DNA from: CAYNHF01 sp964397045
Lineage (GTDB): Bacteria; Actinomycetota; Acidimicrobiia; Spongiisociales; UBA5794
Reading direction: 5' to 3'
NCBI GenBank assembly: GCA_964397045.1
Contig: CAYNHF010000040.1
Location: 1-45,719, forward strand
DNA: 45,719 nucleotides
Below, piece after piece: positions 33,129 through 40,954 of the stretch (positions are counted from its first letter, which is position 1; each line of letters starts with the position of its first letter). The notes under the pieces are model-generated. The model had not been told where the DNA came from and made no database searches. It saw only the letters and a list, made by a program, of their open reading frames with translations. Position numbers and translations under genes: made by a program.

Positions 33129-34691
33129 GTGGAATTGACTGCTGCGGAAGACGCCGCCCGTCTCATCCCAGACGGCGCAACGGTGATCTTCGGTGGTTCC
33201 GGAGCGGGCCACGCAGTTCCGCAGCGGTTCATCGACGCCCTCGCCGACGTCTACCGCAACGAGGGCCGGCCCCGTGATCTCACCACGGTTCGAGTCGTCG
33301 GGATCGGGGACTTCGCCGATCGCGGTTTCTCCCAACTCGCCCTTCCCGGCCTGATGCGCCGCACCATCGGATCCAATATCGGCAACGAACCCCGGCTCGC
33401 CGAGCTGGTGGCGAGCGGTGAGGTCGAGGCATACTCGTTTCCCCAGGGCGTCCTCTCCCAGCTGTGCCGCGAGATCGCCGGCGGGAGACCCGGCCTGGTC
33501 ACCAAGGTCGGGCTCCACACCTACGTCGACCCGCGTCAGACCGGCGGCAGGCAAGGAGCAACCGAGGAAGACCTCGTCGAAGTCGTCGAACTCGTCGGCG
33601 AGGAATGGCTCCTCTACCGATCATTCCCCGTCGATGTCGCTGTGATCAGGGGGTCCATCATCGACGAGGAAGGCAACCTCACCCTCGACGAGGAGGTAAT
33701 CAACGGCGAGATGCTTGCGATGGCCATGGCAGCCCACAACTCGAAGGGCATCGTCATTGCGCAGGCGCGAGAGATGGTGCCTACGGGCACGCTGATCCCC
33801 CGCCGCGTGCAAGTGCCGGGAGCGCTCATCGACTACACGATCCTCGACCCGAATCAGACCCAGACGTACCTCACCGAGTACTCGCCCTACTTCGCAGGGG
33901 CCGCACGAGTGGAGGACCCACCCAGCACAGGAGAGATCCCGCTCAACGTGCGCAAGGTGATCGCGAGGCGTTCGCTGCTCGAATTCGGAGCCGGTGAGGT
34001 GGTGAATCTCGGCTTCGGGATCAGCCAGAACATCGGCGCCATTGCACTCGAAGAAGCGGTTGCCGACCTGCTCGTACTGACGGTAGAGCAGGGGGTCTTC
34101 GGTGGGGTCCCTGCCGCCGGAAACGACGGAGGCGCAGGATTCAACTACCAGGCACTGATCGACCAACCCGCCATGTTCGACTTCTACGACGGCGGCGGCA
34201 TCGACGTTGCCAGTCTCTCCTTCGCAGAGGTCGACTCGGTGGGCAACATCAACGTCCACGCGTTCGGGGATCGATTGCGCGGGCCCGGTGGGTTCCCCAA
34301 CATCAGTCGGGGCGCCCGCAAGGTCTGTTTCGTGGGCACCCTCACCACCGGAGGCTTCGAAGCGGACGTACAGGACGGGCGGATCGAGGTCGTCAATGAA
34401 GGCGCGGTGCGCCGGTTCGTCGACCGGGTGCAGGAGGTCACCTTCAGCGGCCCCGCTGCAGCCGAACGTGGTCAGGAGGTCCGCTACATCACGGAGCGGG
34501 CGGTCTTTGCACTTGTCAACGGCATCGTGACCATGATCGAGGTCGCCGCCGGCCTCGACCCGGAAACGGATGTCATAGCCCACATGGGGTTCCGTCCCGC
34601 AATCTCGCCGGACCTCACCCCCATCGATCCCGCGGTCTTCGCGATAGGTACGATGGGAATTCGAGAACGCCTCGCCCAGGGGGAGCGGTGA
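33129..34691 (+). CDS. Family I CoA transferase (alpha and beta halves fused)
   Basis: The 520-residue protein joins the two halves found separately in acetate or 3-oxoacid CoA transferases. The N-terminal half holds the IFGGSGAGHAVP region. The C-terminal half, starting around 275, carries the catalytic Glu near 320 in LTVEQGVFGG. It moves CoA between a short-chain acyl-CoA and a free acid, via a glutamyl-CoA intermediate. The GTG at 33129 follows GGAG. The next gene overlaps its stop (GTGA). The exact acid is unknown; acetate, propionate or acetoacetate types are possible. Confidence 0.9.
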   Translation: MELTAAEDAARLIPDGATVIFGGSGAGHAVPQRFIDALADVYRNEGRPRDLTTVRVVGIGDFADRGFSQLALPGLMRRTIGSNIGNEPRLAELVASGEVEAYSFPQGVLSQLCREIAGGRPGLVTKVGLHTYVDPRQTGGRQGATEEDLVEVVELVGEEWLLYRSFPVDVAVIRGSIIDEEGNLTLDEEVINGEMLAMAMAAHNSKGIVIAQAREMVPTGTLIPRRVQVPGALIDYTILDPNQTQTYLTEYSPYFAGAARVEDPPSTGEIPLNVRKVIARRSLLEFGAGEVVNLGFGISQNIGAIALEEAVADLLVLTVEQGVFGGVPAAGNDGGAGFNYQALIDQPAMFDFYDGGGIDVASLSFAEVDSVGNINVHAFGDRLRGPGGFPNISRGARKVCFVGTLTTGGFEADVQDGRIEVVNEGAVRRFVDRVQEVTFSGPAAAERGQEVRYITERAVFALVNGIVTMIEVAAGLDPETDVIAHMGFRPAISPDLTPIDPAVFAIGTMGIRERLAQGER

Positions 34692-35464
34692 CCACAGAGT
34701 TGATTGCCGTCGAGTCCGGAGTCGTCACCACGATCCGGCTGCAGAACCCGCCGCTCAACCTCATCTCCACAGAAGTCACCGCCGCGCTCGGCGCTGCCCT
34801 TTCGACTGTCGCCCGCGATGGCACGGTCCGCGCAGTTGTGCTGGCCGCCTCCGGCGATCGCGCCTTCTCAGCAGGATCCGACGTGAAGGAGTTCCCTTCA
34901 CTCCGCGGGCGAGTCGGCGAAGGAAAGCTGATTGCGGAGAATGCGGCCTACGACCAACTCGCCGCGCTGCCGATCCCCACGGTCGCTGCAATCGAGAGGG
35001 ACGCGCTTGGCGGCGGTCTCGAACTGGCGCTGTGCTGTGACCTCAGAGTGGCCTCAGAAGCCGCGCTTCTCGGACTGCCAGAGGTGCGACTCGGGGTCAT
35101 GCCGGGTTCGGGCGGAACGCAGCGCCTGCCGAGACTCGTCGGTCTGGCCCGAGCCAAGGAGATGATTCTGCTCGGTGACATCATCGACGCCACAACTGCA
35201 CTCGGCTATGGGCTGGTCAATCGTGTGGCACCGCGTGGCCGGGCCGAAGATGTGGCCCACGACCTCGCAGAGAGGCTGGCGTCGCGGGGCCCGGTTGCGG
35301 TCCGTGAAGCGAAACGGGTACTCGATACAACCCTCGACGGATCGCTCGCGGCAGGGCAGATCGGAGAACTCGAAGCCAGCGAGCGGGTGTTTTCCTCCGA
35401 GGACATGCTGGAAGGAACCGCGGCATTCGTCGAGAAGCGGGCCGCCGAGTTCAGGAACCGATGA
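34688..35464 (+). CDS. Enoyl-CoA hydratase/isomerase (crotonase family)
   Basis: The 258-residue crotonase has the oxyanion-hole segments (AFSAGSDVKEF near 59-69, ALGGGLELAL near 106) and both catalytic glutamates of true hydratases: Glu 132 (LPEVRLG) and Glu 158 (AKEMILLGD). It should hydrate 2-enoyl-CoA. It is translationally coupled to the CoA transferase by a GTGA overlap, placing activation and hydration in one operon with the SDR. Physiological chain length is not readable. Confidence 0.92.
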   Translation: MTTELIAVESGVVTTIRLQNPPLNLISTEVTAALGAALSTVARDGTVRAVVLAASGDRAFSAGSDVKEFPSLRGRVGEGKLIAENAAYDQLAALPIPTVAAIERDALGGGLELALCCDLRVASEAALLGLPEVRLGVMPGSGGTQRLPRLVGLARAKEMILLGDIIDATTALGYGLVNRVAPRGRAEDVAHDLAERLASRGPVAVREAKRVLDTTLDGSLAAGQIGELEASERVFSSEDMLEGTAAFVEKRAAEFRNR

Positions 35465-35474
35465 GGGTGACCGC

Positions 35475-36296
35475 GTGACCTCTCGCGTAGCGTTGATCGG
35501 ACATCCGCTGCAACGCCGCCACTCTGCGGTGATGCACAATGCTGCGTTCCGTCATTTTTCGATCGATGCTGACTATGAGTTGTACGACCTGGAACCCGAT
35601 GAGGTGCCCGGCTTCGTGGTCGAGACTCGTGACCCGGCCTGGCTGGGCTTCCAAGTGACCGCCCCCTACAAGCTGGCGGTCATGGAACACCTCGACGAGA
35701 TCGAGGATGGCGCCCGCCAAATCGGAGCCGTCAACAGCGTCATCCGGCAAGCGGACGGCACGCTCGCCGGCTTCAACACCGACGCCCCCGGATTCCAGCG
35801 CGGCGCGGAGGCCGGGTTGGGTATCCGCTTCTCCGGCCTCCGCGCTGCGGTGGCGGGCGCCGGGGGTGGAGCCAGAGCAGTGGTCAACGCACTCGTCACA
35901 GCTGGTGCCGGGTCCGTGACCATCTGCGACCTCACGGCATCCCGGTCGAACGAACTCGCCACCCAATACGGAGACCAGGTGAGAGCCGTGAACCCCGGTG
36001 CCGAATTCGAAGCGGCGCTCCGTCGAGTCGGCCTTGCCGTGAACGCGACCACAATGGGCATGATGGAACCGGGCGTTGCCTTCGATGTCGGAGCGCTCCC
36101 CGATTCCGCGGCGGTTTTCGACCTCGTCTACACCCCATCCGAGTCGGAGCTGCTGCGCCGCGCCCGCGACCGCGACCTGCCGGCGGCCAACGGGTTGGGA
36201 ATGCTGGTAGCGCAGGCTGAGATCGCTTTCGAGCGCTGGACCGGCCGCTCGGGTGCCGGCCCCATCATGCGCGAGGCGTTGCTCACCAGTTCGTAG
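35475..36296 (+). CDS. aroE: Shikimate dehydrogenase family protein
   Basis: The 273-residue protein has the shikimate-binding N-terminal domain with HSAVMHNAAF, catalytic Lys 66 (QVTAPYK), Asp 103 (GFNTDAPGF), a Rossmann glycine loop (AGAGGGARAV) and the C-terminal GLGMLVAQAEIAFERW. These match AroE, which reduces 3-dehydroshikimate with NADPH. The usual NVTxPYK reads QVTAPYK, and SLSP is replaced by RRHS, so a divergent AroE-like or quinate-type enzyme is possible. It begins 10 bases after the enoyl-CoA hydratase, an unusual partner for shikimate biosynthesis. The GTG at 35475 follows GAGG. Confidence 0.85.
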   Translation: MTSRVALIGHPLQRRHSAVMHNAAFRHFSIDADYELYDLEPDEVPGFVVETRDPAWLGFQVTAPYKLAVMEHLDEIEDGARQIGAVNSVIRQADGTLAGFNTDAPGFQRGAEAGLGIRFSGLRAAVAGAGGGARAVVNALVTAGAGSVTICDLTASRSNELATQYGDQVRAVNPGAEFEAALRRVGLAVNATTMGMMEPGVAFDVGALPDSAAVFDLVYTPSESELLRRARDRDLPAANGLGMLVAQAEIAFERWTGRSGAGPIMREALLTSS

Positions 36297-36435
36297 ACTT
36301 CCGGTCACCGGCGTCGCAGCCACCAGGCCTCGTCCGGGCAGGGGTTGCGTCCCGGCTTCCCCGAGAATCGGGTCCGGCGCTATGCTGCCTCGCCTCAGAG
36401 GTGAGTTGCACCGCCAGGAGCAAGCCCACCTTCGA

Positions 36436-36513
36436 GGGCCCATAGCTCAGCTTGGTTAGAGCGCATCCCTGATAAGGATGAGGTCCCTGGTTCAAATCCA
36501 GGTGGGCCCACCA
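36436..36513 (+). tRNA. tRNA-Ile (anticodon GAU)
   Basis: A standard cloverleaf with GGGCCCA/TGGGCCC acceptor stem, anticodon loop CTGATAA, discriminator A and encoded CCA at 36511-36513. It is a solo gene and not part of an rRNA spacer. Confidence 0.95.
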
Positions 36514-36532
36514 AACGAGCCCTTTGGTGCCA

Positions 36533-37696
36533 ATGGCGAACCAGCAGCAGGTGTGGAATCGACCGGCAATCCGGTCGGTCGAACCAGGTCATCGGCAAGC
36601 GACATGGGCCGAACTGTTCTTCGACCTCATCTTCGTGGTGGCTGTCGCACAACTGGCCACGTTTCTGCTTCACAACACGACCTGGCGTGGTGCAGGCATC
36701 TACGTTCTGGTGTACTTCCCAGTCTGGTTGTCGTGGGTCTTCGCCACCCTCTACGCCAACCGGTTCGACACCGATGACCTGGTTCAGCGTCTCATCACTT
36801 TCGCCCAGATGCTCACCGTGGCGGCCATGGCTGCAAGCATCGCCGAAGCGACCGCGATCCAGTTCGCTATCGCGGTTGCTGCCTTTCGATTGCTGGTGGC
36901 GATTTCGTATGCCAGAGCAAGGCTGGCAATTCCGGAGGCCGTTCCGATTGCCAATCGCCTCATCGCTCAGATGACCGTCAGCGCCGTGATTTGGATAGCT
37001 TCGGCGTTCGTCTCGGGAGATGCCCGGTTCTTGTTCTGGGCCGCGGCCATCCTGGTGGAGTTGGCCGTCGCGTTTGTCCCCCAATGGCAACGGCTGGTCG
37101 CTTCGGTGCCGCTTCATCTCGAACACCTTCCTGAGCGGTTCGGGCTCTTCACCATCATCGTGCTCGGAGAAACCGTCCTGGCAGTGGTTATCGGTGTCGC
37201 CGAAGCACATTGGGCTACTACCGCGGCCGTATTCGGAGCCATTGGTCTGACGATCTCGTTCTCTCTGTGGTGGATCTACTTCGAGACCGTCTCGGCGACC
37301 GCCATGAGTCACCTCGGCGGATTCCGCCCGATCGGGTGGATTCTCGCCCACGCACCACTCGTGATGGGAATCACGGCACTAGGTGTCGGCATTGAGATTG
37401 CCGTGCATTTCGAGAGGGGTGAATCCCTTCACATGGCAGAGGCCTTGATCCTCGGGGGATCCCTCTGTGTGTCGTTGTTGGCTCTCGGTTTGATAGCGGC
37501 GGCCGACGAGGTAGACGGTTCCTCCGTCGCAGTGTTCATGCGCCGGGTGCCGGCAGCGGTTCTCGTTCTCGTCATCGCCCTGCTGCCGATCTCGGCACAG
37601 GCTGTGATCATCGGACTCGCCGTCGTCACCGCCATCCAGGCGGCGATCGACGTTCGGGCGAGTCAACTGCAGGGCGCCACACCTGCCGCCGAGTGA
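36533..37696 (+). CDS. LtrA-like (low temperature requirement) membrane protein
   Basis: The 387-residue polytopic protein has about ten hydrophobic helices. It begins with the LtrA signature ATWAELFFDLIFVVAVAQL (about 22-40) and has FGLFTIIVLGETVLAVV midway (about 205-221) and WWIYFE near 246. LtrA proteins are widespread but have no settled function; the name comes from cold-sensitive Listeria mutants. The ATG at 36533 is only 19 bases from the tRNA-Ile 3' end and lacks a clear ribosome site. It may be translated from a short leader released by tRNA processing. A palindromic repeat follows. Confidence 0.88.
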   Translation: MANQQQVWNRPAIRSVEPGHRQATWAELFFDLIFVVAVAQLATFLLHNTTWRGAGIYVLVYFPVWLSWVFATLYANRFDTDDLVQRLITFAQMLTVAAMAASIAEATAIQFAIAVAAFRLLVAISYARARLAIPEAVPIANRLIAQMTVSAVIWIASAFVSGDARFLFWAAAILVELAVAFVPQWQRLVASVPLHLEHLPERFGLFTIIVLGETVLAVVIGVAEAHWATTAAVFGAIGLTISFSLWWIYFETVSATAMSHLGGFRPIGWILAHAPLVMGITALGVGIEIAVHFERGESLHMAEALILGGSLCVSLLALGLIAAADEVDGSSVAVFMRRVPAAVLVLVIALLPISAQAVIIGLAVVTAIQAAIDVRASQLQGATPAAE

Positions 37697-37737
37697 CTCC
37701 CAACACCTAGACGCGAGAGTCGACCGGTGCCCTCCTC

Positions 37738-37785
37738 GTTCTTGCGTCCCCTTCCGGCGCACATCTCGCGAATGTGCGCAAGAAC
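37738..37785. repeat. 48-bp intergenic palindrome, copy B
   Basis: GTTCTTGCG at 37738-37746 and its complement at 37777-37785 bound the element. An inner stem, GCGCACAT (37757-37764) with ATGTGCGC (37772-37779), is an alternative fold. It lies between the convergent ltrA-like gene and a secreted-protein gene. Confidence 0.8.
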
Positions 37786-37836
37786 CCGGGGCATCTGGGC
37801 TGGTGTGGCGATACCGGGCACTCAATGTCCCCCTGG

Positions 37837-37899
37837 GTCTCACGCAAACTTGATCCCCTGCAGGGAGCAGGGGGATCAAGTGTCGATGTGCCGTGAGAC
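37837..37899. terminator. Nested inverted repeat between convergent genes
   Basis: The outer arms GTCTCACG (37837-37844) and CGTGAGAC (37892-37899) enclose a stronger inner stem (37848-37860 with 37861-37881, 13 bp with a single bulged G). Located in the same convergent intergenic gap as palindrome copy B, it is likely a bidirectional terminator or a protein-binding dyad. Confidence 0.5.
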
Positions 37900-37933
37900 G
37901 CAGTCGGCAGCACCAGTCTGCGGTATCCGACCT

Positions 37934-38287
37934 CTAGCGGAAGAAGCCGGTCAACGAGATCTCGAATCGGAGGTCGCCATCCGGAGTCGGGACCGTGAAC
38001 GAGAACTCACAATTGGTGACGTCGGGTTCCTGGTTCTTGTGGCCGGGATGTTCGAGATCGACGTCTACCTGTCCGTTGATGACGACCCGCTGTGCCGTCA
38101 GAATCATGCGGCCGCCATCGGCGAGATGTGTGGCCGACCACAGGCCCTCATGTCCGACGAGTTCGAGCGGCCCTTGGTCGCATTCGGCGACAATGGCCTG
38201 CCATCCGGTTCCGTTGCCTGGAGCTGCGCTGACAGCCGGTACTACCGCCAATGGCAACAGCAGGCTCAGGGCCAAGACGATTGACAT
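37934..38287 (-). CDS. Small secreted protein, function unknown
   Basis: The 117-residue product has a signal peptide with likely cleavage after AVSA near residue 21, and no lipobox. The mature part has two Cys residues (near 36 and 92) that could form a disulfide and is rich in beta-strand residues. AGGAGG occurs 13 bases upstream of the ATG at 38287, which is wider than usual. No domain is recognised. It faces the ltrA-like gene across two inverted-repeat elements. Confidence 0.65.
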   Translation of the reverse strand: MSIVLALSLLLPLAVVPAVSAAPGNGTGWQAIVAECDQGPLELVGHEGLWSATHLADGGRMILTAQRVVINGQVDVDLEHPGHKNQEPDVTNCEFSFTVPTPDGDLRFEISLTGFFR

Positions 38288-38628
38288 CCTCTTTATCTGT
38301 TCCTCCTTCAGGTCGGGGTCCGACCGCTCAATCGAGGCCGCTTGACCCCTATGCCCAGGGGGCCGGCTCCTCACTCCTCTGCGAAGAACATGTCCGCTTG
38401 AGCTTGCGACCCATGGAATTCGTAGTTGGGGGGCGCATGCGACTGGCCTACTCCGGTTTCCGACTGTCCCACCGTGCGAAGCACCGCCAGATCGTGATCT
38501 CGAGGTGGAGGGAAGCGGAGATTCGAAGTGGACGACCCACCGACTCGGTCAACCGGGTGTCACTCTCGGCGCGACACAGCATGCCGGACGTCCGGTTGGC
38601 ATGTGCCTACTGAAGCTGAAGATCCGGG
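38288..38628. other. Gap without a recognisable gene
   Basis: The region upstream of the secreted-protein gene contains a plus-strand open frame ending at 38613, but its translation is Arg/Ser-rich and matches no family. The AGGAGG of the secreted-protein gene lies at its left edge. I see no repeats or RNA structures. Confidence 0.35.
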
Positions 38629-39834
38629 CTACCCCGCCCTTGTGAGCGGAACCCCGCCGAGGCGCCCACACTCGTCGCTGATCAGATCAAACAAGAGTTG
38701 ACCGTCCTCATTGATGTACGCGAGGTAGATGGCTGGATCATCGACGGCCCGGCACATGTCGCCATCGGTCTGAGTCATGGTCACCACTCCGGAAGTCAGC
38801 TCGTACCTCCCCTCGCTGAAGAAGAGACCGTTCACGCCCGTTCGCAACTCCGCTGGGGCCTCAGCCGGCCCCATGTTTGCCCAAGACGAGGATCGCACAT
38901 ATGAGACCGCGTGCGTGCCGTCGCGGAGGAACTCAACCCGGATGAACTGGTTCTCCCAAACGCCAAAGAGGTCATCGCTGGAGATGGTGTCAGCGTCATG
39001 TGGGACTTCTACGGTCGTCTGGAGCACGGAGCCATCGCGGGAAGCCGCAAATGAGAACGCACGCCCATCGGCCAACCGCCCGCTGCCGGTGACCTCCATC
39101 GAGTCGGGTCCGGATCGCTCCAGATAGGTCGTCGCGCTCGCCTCAATCCTTGTCTGCATCGACAGCAGCTCTCGGCGGGTGAGGTTGCCGTCGGACGCGA
39201 CCGCTTCCACGAGTGGCCAAGGTGCCAACCACACGGGCACCGAACCGAGTCCGGTGAACACCGATTCTGTTGGCGCTGGATCGACGTCGGGTCCGGTGTC
39301 CCAGGTGGCGGTCCCCGTAACCGCTGGCGGGCCACAGTCCTCCACCACAGCGCTCGGCGGGATGTCGAGAAGGTTCATCGCCGGCGGGATGCAGTTCGGT
39401 GGCCGGTGGAATACGATCACCGCCCAATCTTCATCGTGGAGGATCTGCCCCTCTGGAAAGCGGGCGTAGAACGGCACCGCGCTCGCGTCGGTTGTTATCG
39501 GTTCGAGGACGGTCGGGGGAGGTTGCGTCGTCGGGGGTTGGGTGGTGGCGACATCCGACTCGCCCGCTCCACGCAGAAACAGCATCAGCGCCAGGACCGG
39601 GAGCAGCACCACCAGCGCCGCCCCCATCGCAACGACCGAACCACGTCGCCGTGACGTCACCCCAGTAGGCAAGAACTGGGTGGCAGTTGTCGTGCTCGCT
39701 CCCTGCTCGGCAACGCCGCGGTCGATATGTTCCAGAATCGTGCTCGACGACCAAGCTGCTTCCGGCTTCTCAGACTCAGCGGGCACCAGGTTGGCGGCTC
39801 GTAGCCTCTGTTCGACGTCGGTTGACGAAGTCAC
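38629..39834 (-). CDS. Membrane protein coupled to an ECF sigma factor, probable anti-sigma
   Basis: The 401-residue protein has a cytoplasmic N-terminus (about 1-65, including a helical stretch near 28-45), one membrane helix (about 66-88), and a Thr/Pro-rich linker. A large outer domain (about 110-401) contains several Cys residues. It starts with a GTG overlapping the sigma factor stop by 4 bases. Co-translation and topology are typical of anti-sigma factors that hold their ECF partner at the membrane. No zinc-binding HxxxCxxC motif is present, so the anti-sigma role is an inference from context. Confidence 0.7.
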   Translation of the reverse strand: MTSSTDVEQRLRAANLVPAESEKPEAAWSSSTILEHIDRGVAEQGASTTTATQFLPTGVTSRRRGSVVAMGAALVVLLPVLALMLFLRGAGESDVATTQPPTTQPPPTVLEPITTDASAVPFYARFPEGQILHDEDWAVIVFHRPPNCIPPAMNLLDIPPSAVVEDCGPPAVTGTATWDTGPDVDPAPTESVFTGLGSVPVWLAPWPLVEAVASDGNLTRRELLSMQTRIEASATTYLERSGPDSMEVTGSGRLADGRAFSFAASRDGSVLQTTVEVPHDADTISSDDLFGVWENQFIRVEFLRDGTHAVSYVRSSSWANMGPAEAPAELRTGVNGLFFSEGRYELTSGVVTMTQTDGDMCRAVDDPAIYLAYINEDGQLLFDLISDECGRLGGVPLTRAG

Positions 39835-40382
39835 AACGCCCCTCCTTCCTCAACCATTCGCGATACAAGGTTCGACCGGGTGGCCAGGCTCTTGCCCAGC
39901 TTCCTGAGGGCCCGCGCATACCGACCCTCGACGGCACGGTCCGAAATGCCCAGGATCTGGCCGATCTGCTGATTGGACAGTTCTTCCCACATCTTGAGCC
40001 GAACCAGTTCCCGATCCTTGGGGCGTAACTTCGCCAGCGCGTCGTGCATCTCAACTACCTCGCTGTGCCGCACCACCTGCAGGTCCGGCGGGTCCACCGG
40101 TGGCTCGGCGATCGATCCGAGACGAGACACCAACCGGAACTTCCTGCGGCTCGAACGTCGCTGATTGCGCACCACATTGCCAGCGACGCCGTACAGCCAC
40201 GGCAAAGACTCTTCTCCTTTTGGGAGTTCGGAGATTCGCCGCCAGGCCACCATGAATACCTCTGCCGTGGCGTCATTCGCATCTTCCGTGTCGAGTCTTC
40301 GCAGGCAATACCGGTGAATGGATTCGTGATGCGCGTCGAAGACTCGGCGAAACGTCGCATCTGAGCTCGGCGCCTGTCCCAC
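39831..40382 (-). CDS. ECF-type RNA polymerase sigma factor
   Basis: The 183-residue protein has sigma region 2 (about 12-78: FDAHHESIHRYCLRRL, then ANDATAEVFMVAWRRI and LPWLYGVAGNVVRNQRR) and region 4 (about 115-165: LRPKDRELVRLKMWEELSNQQIGQILGIS). It lacks regions 1 and 3, as ECF sigmas do. It directs polymerase to a small set of promoters under an envelope or stress signal. The membrane protein encoded next, with a GTGA overlap, is the probable regulator. Its own promoter should lie in 40383-40609. Confidence 0.92.
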   Translation of the reverse strand: MGQAPSSDATFRRVFDAHHESIHRYCLRRLDTEDANDATAEVFMVAWRRISELPKGEESLPWLYGVAGNVVRNQRRSSRRKFRLVSRLGSIAEPPVDPPDLQVVRHSEVVEMHDALAKLRPKDRELVRLKMWEELSNQQIGQILGISDRAVEGRYARALRKLGKSLATRSNLVSRMVEEGGAL

Positions 40383-40609
40383 GAATCCTTCTCTCCGGGT
40401 GCTCCTCAGAACCTACATGTCCAACTCGTCCGGCGACCCACGGAATTTCTTTGTGCGTGGGTCCGTGGGGGTGGGTGGACATATACCGAGCAGTTCGGCC
40501 GAACCGGGAAGTGAGGAGCTTCGTCACGTGAATGCGTGGTGTCGTCGCCGCATCGCCGACCTCTCAGATGGAGTGTCCGGCGGTAACGAGAGCCGAAAGG
40601 AACGCAACA

Positions 40610-40855
40610 ATGACCAACACACCAGAGGTCGCACTCGGCACGTCGCCGCCGACGTATAGCGCGAGACGGGCCCGCTTCAGGGGCGGCCGGCAGTTGACCA
40701 ACCGAGTCGTCCGGTTCGTTGCATCGTGGCGAGGCCGGTACCGGCAGCGTCTGGTCACGCCCCATCGAACGCCCTCCACTCGAGCGGTACCCCTCAGTTC
40801 TCGGACGGTGCAGATCACTCAGCGCGACGGCCAACCCCCCTGGGTCCAGTTCTGA
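40610..40855 (+). CDS. Possible small basic protein
   Basis: An 81-codon frame starts at ATG 40610 with AAAGGA 8 bases upstream. The product is Arg-rich (RARFRGGRQL, SWRGRYRQR) with no membrane helix, and it may bind nucleic acid. It diverges from the sigma factor gene and ends 24 bases before palindrome copy C. The ribosome site is better than chance, but no homologue is recalled, so it could be a spurious frame in an otherwise empty 572-base gap. Confidence 0.4.
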   Translation: MTNTPEVALGTSPPTYSARRARFRGGRQLTNRVVRFVASWRGRYRQRLVTPHRTPSTRAVPLSSRTVQITQRDGQPPWVQF

Positions 40856-40879
40856 CCAACGAGAAGGGCCACCCTCCCC

Positions 40880-40928
40880 GTTCTTGCGTCCCCTCGCGGG
40901 GCATATCCCGTAGATGTTCCGCAAGAAC
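40880..40928. repeat. 49-bp intergenic palindrome, copy C
   Basis: GTTCTTGCG at 40880-40888 and its complement CGCAAGAAC at 40920-40928 bound the element, with an inner CCCC/GGGG stem. It sits between the small plus-strand frame and the minus-strand oligopeptidase gene, again a convergent junction. Confidence 0.8.
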
Positions 40929-40954
40929 AGGAAGGGCCGGCGCTGCATGGACAG

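Noticed and set aside
36395..37351. Minus-strand open frame opposite the LtrA-like gene
   Set aside because: It runs through the tRNA-Ile gene and is antisense to a clear polytopic membrane protein.
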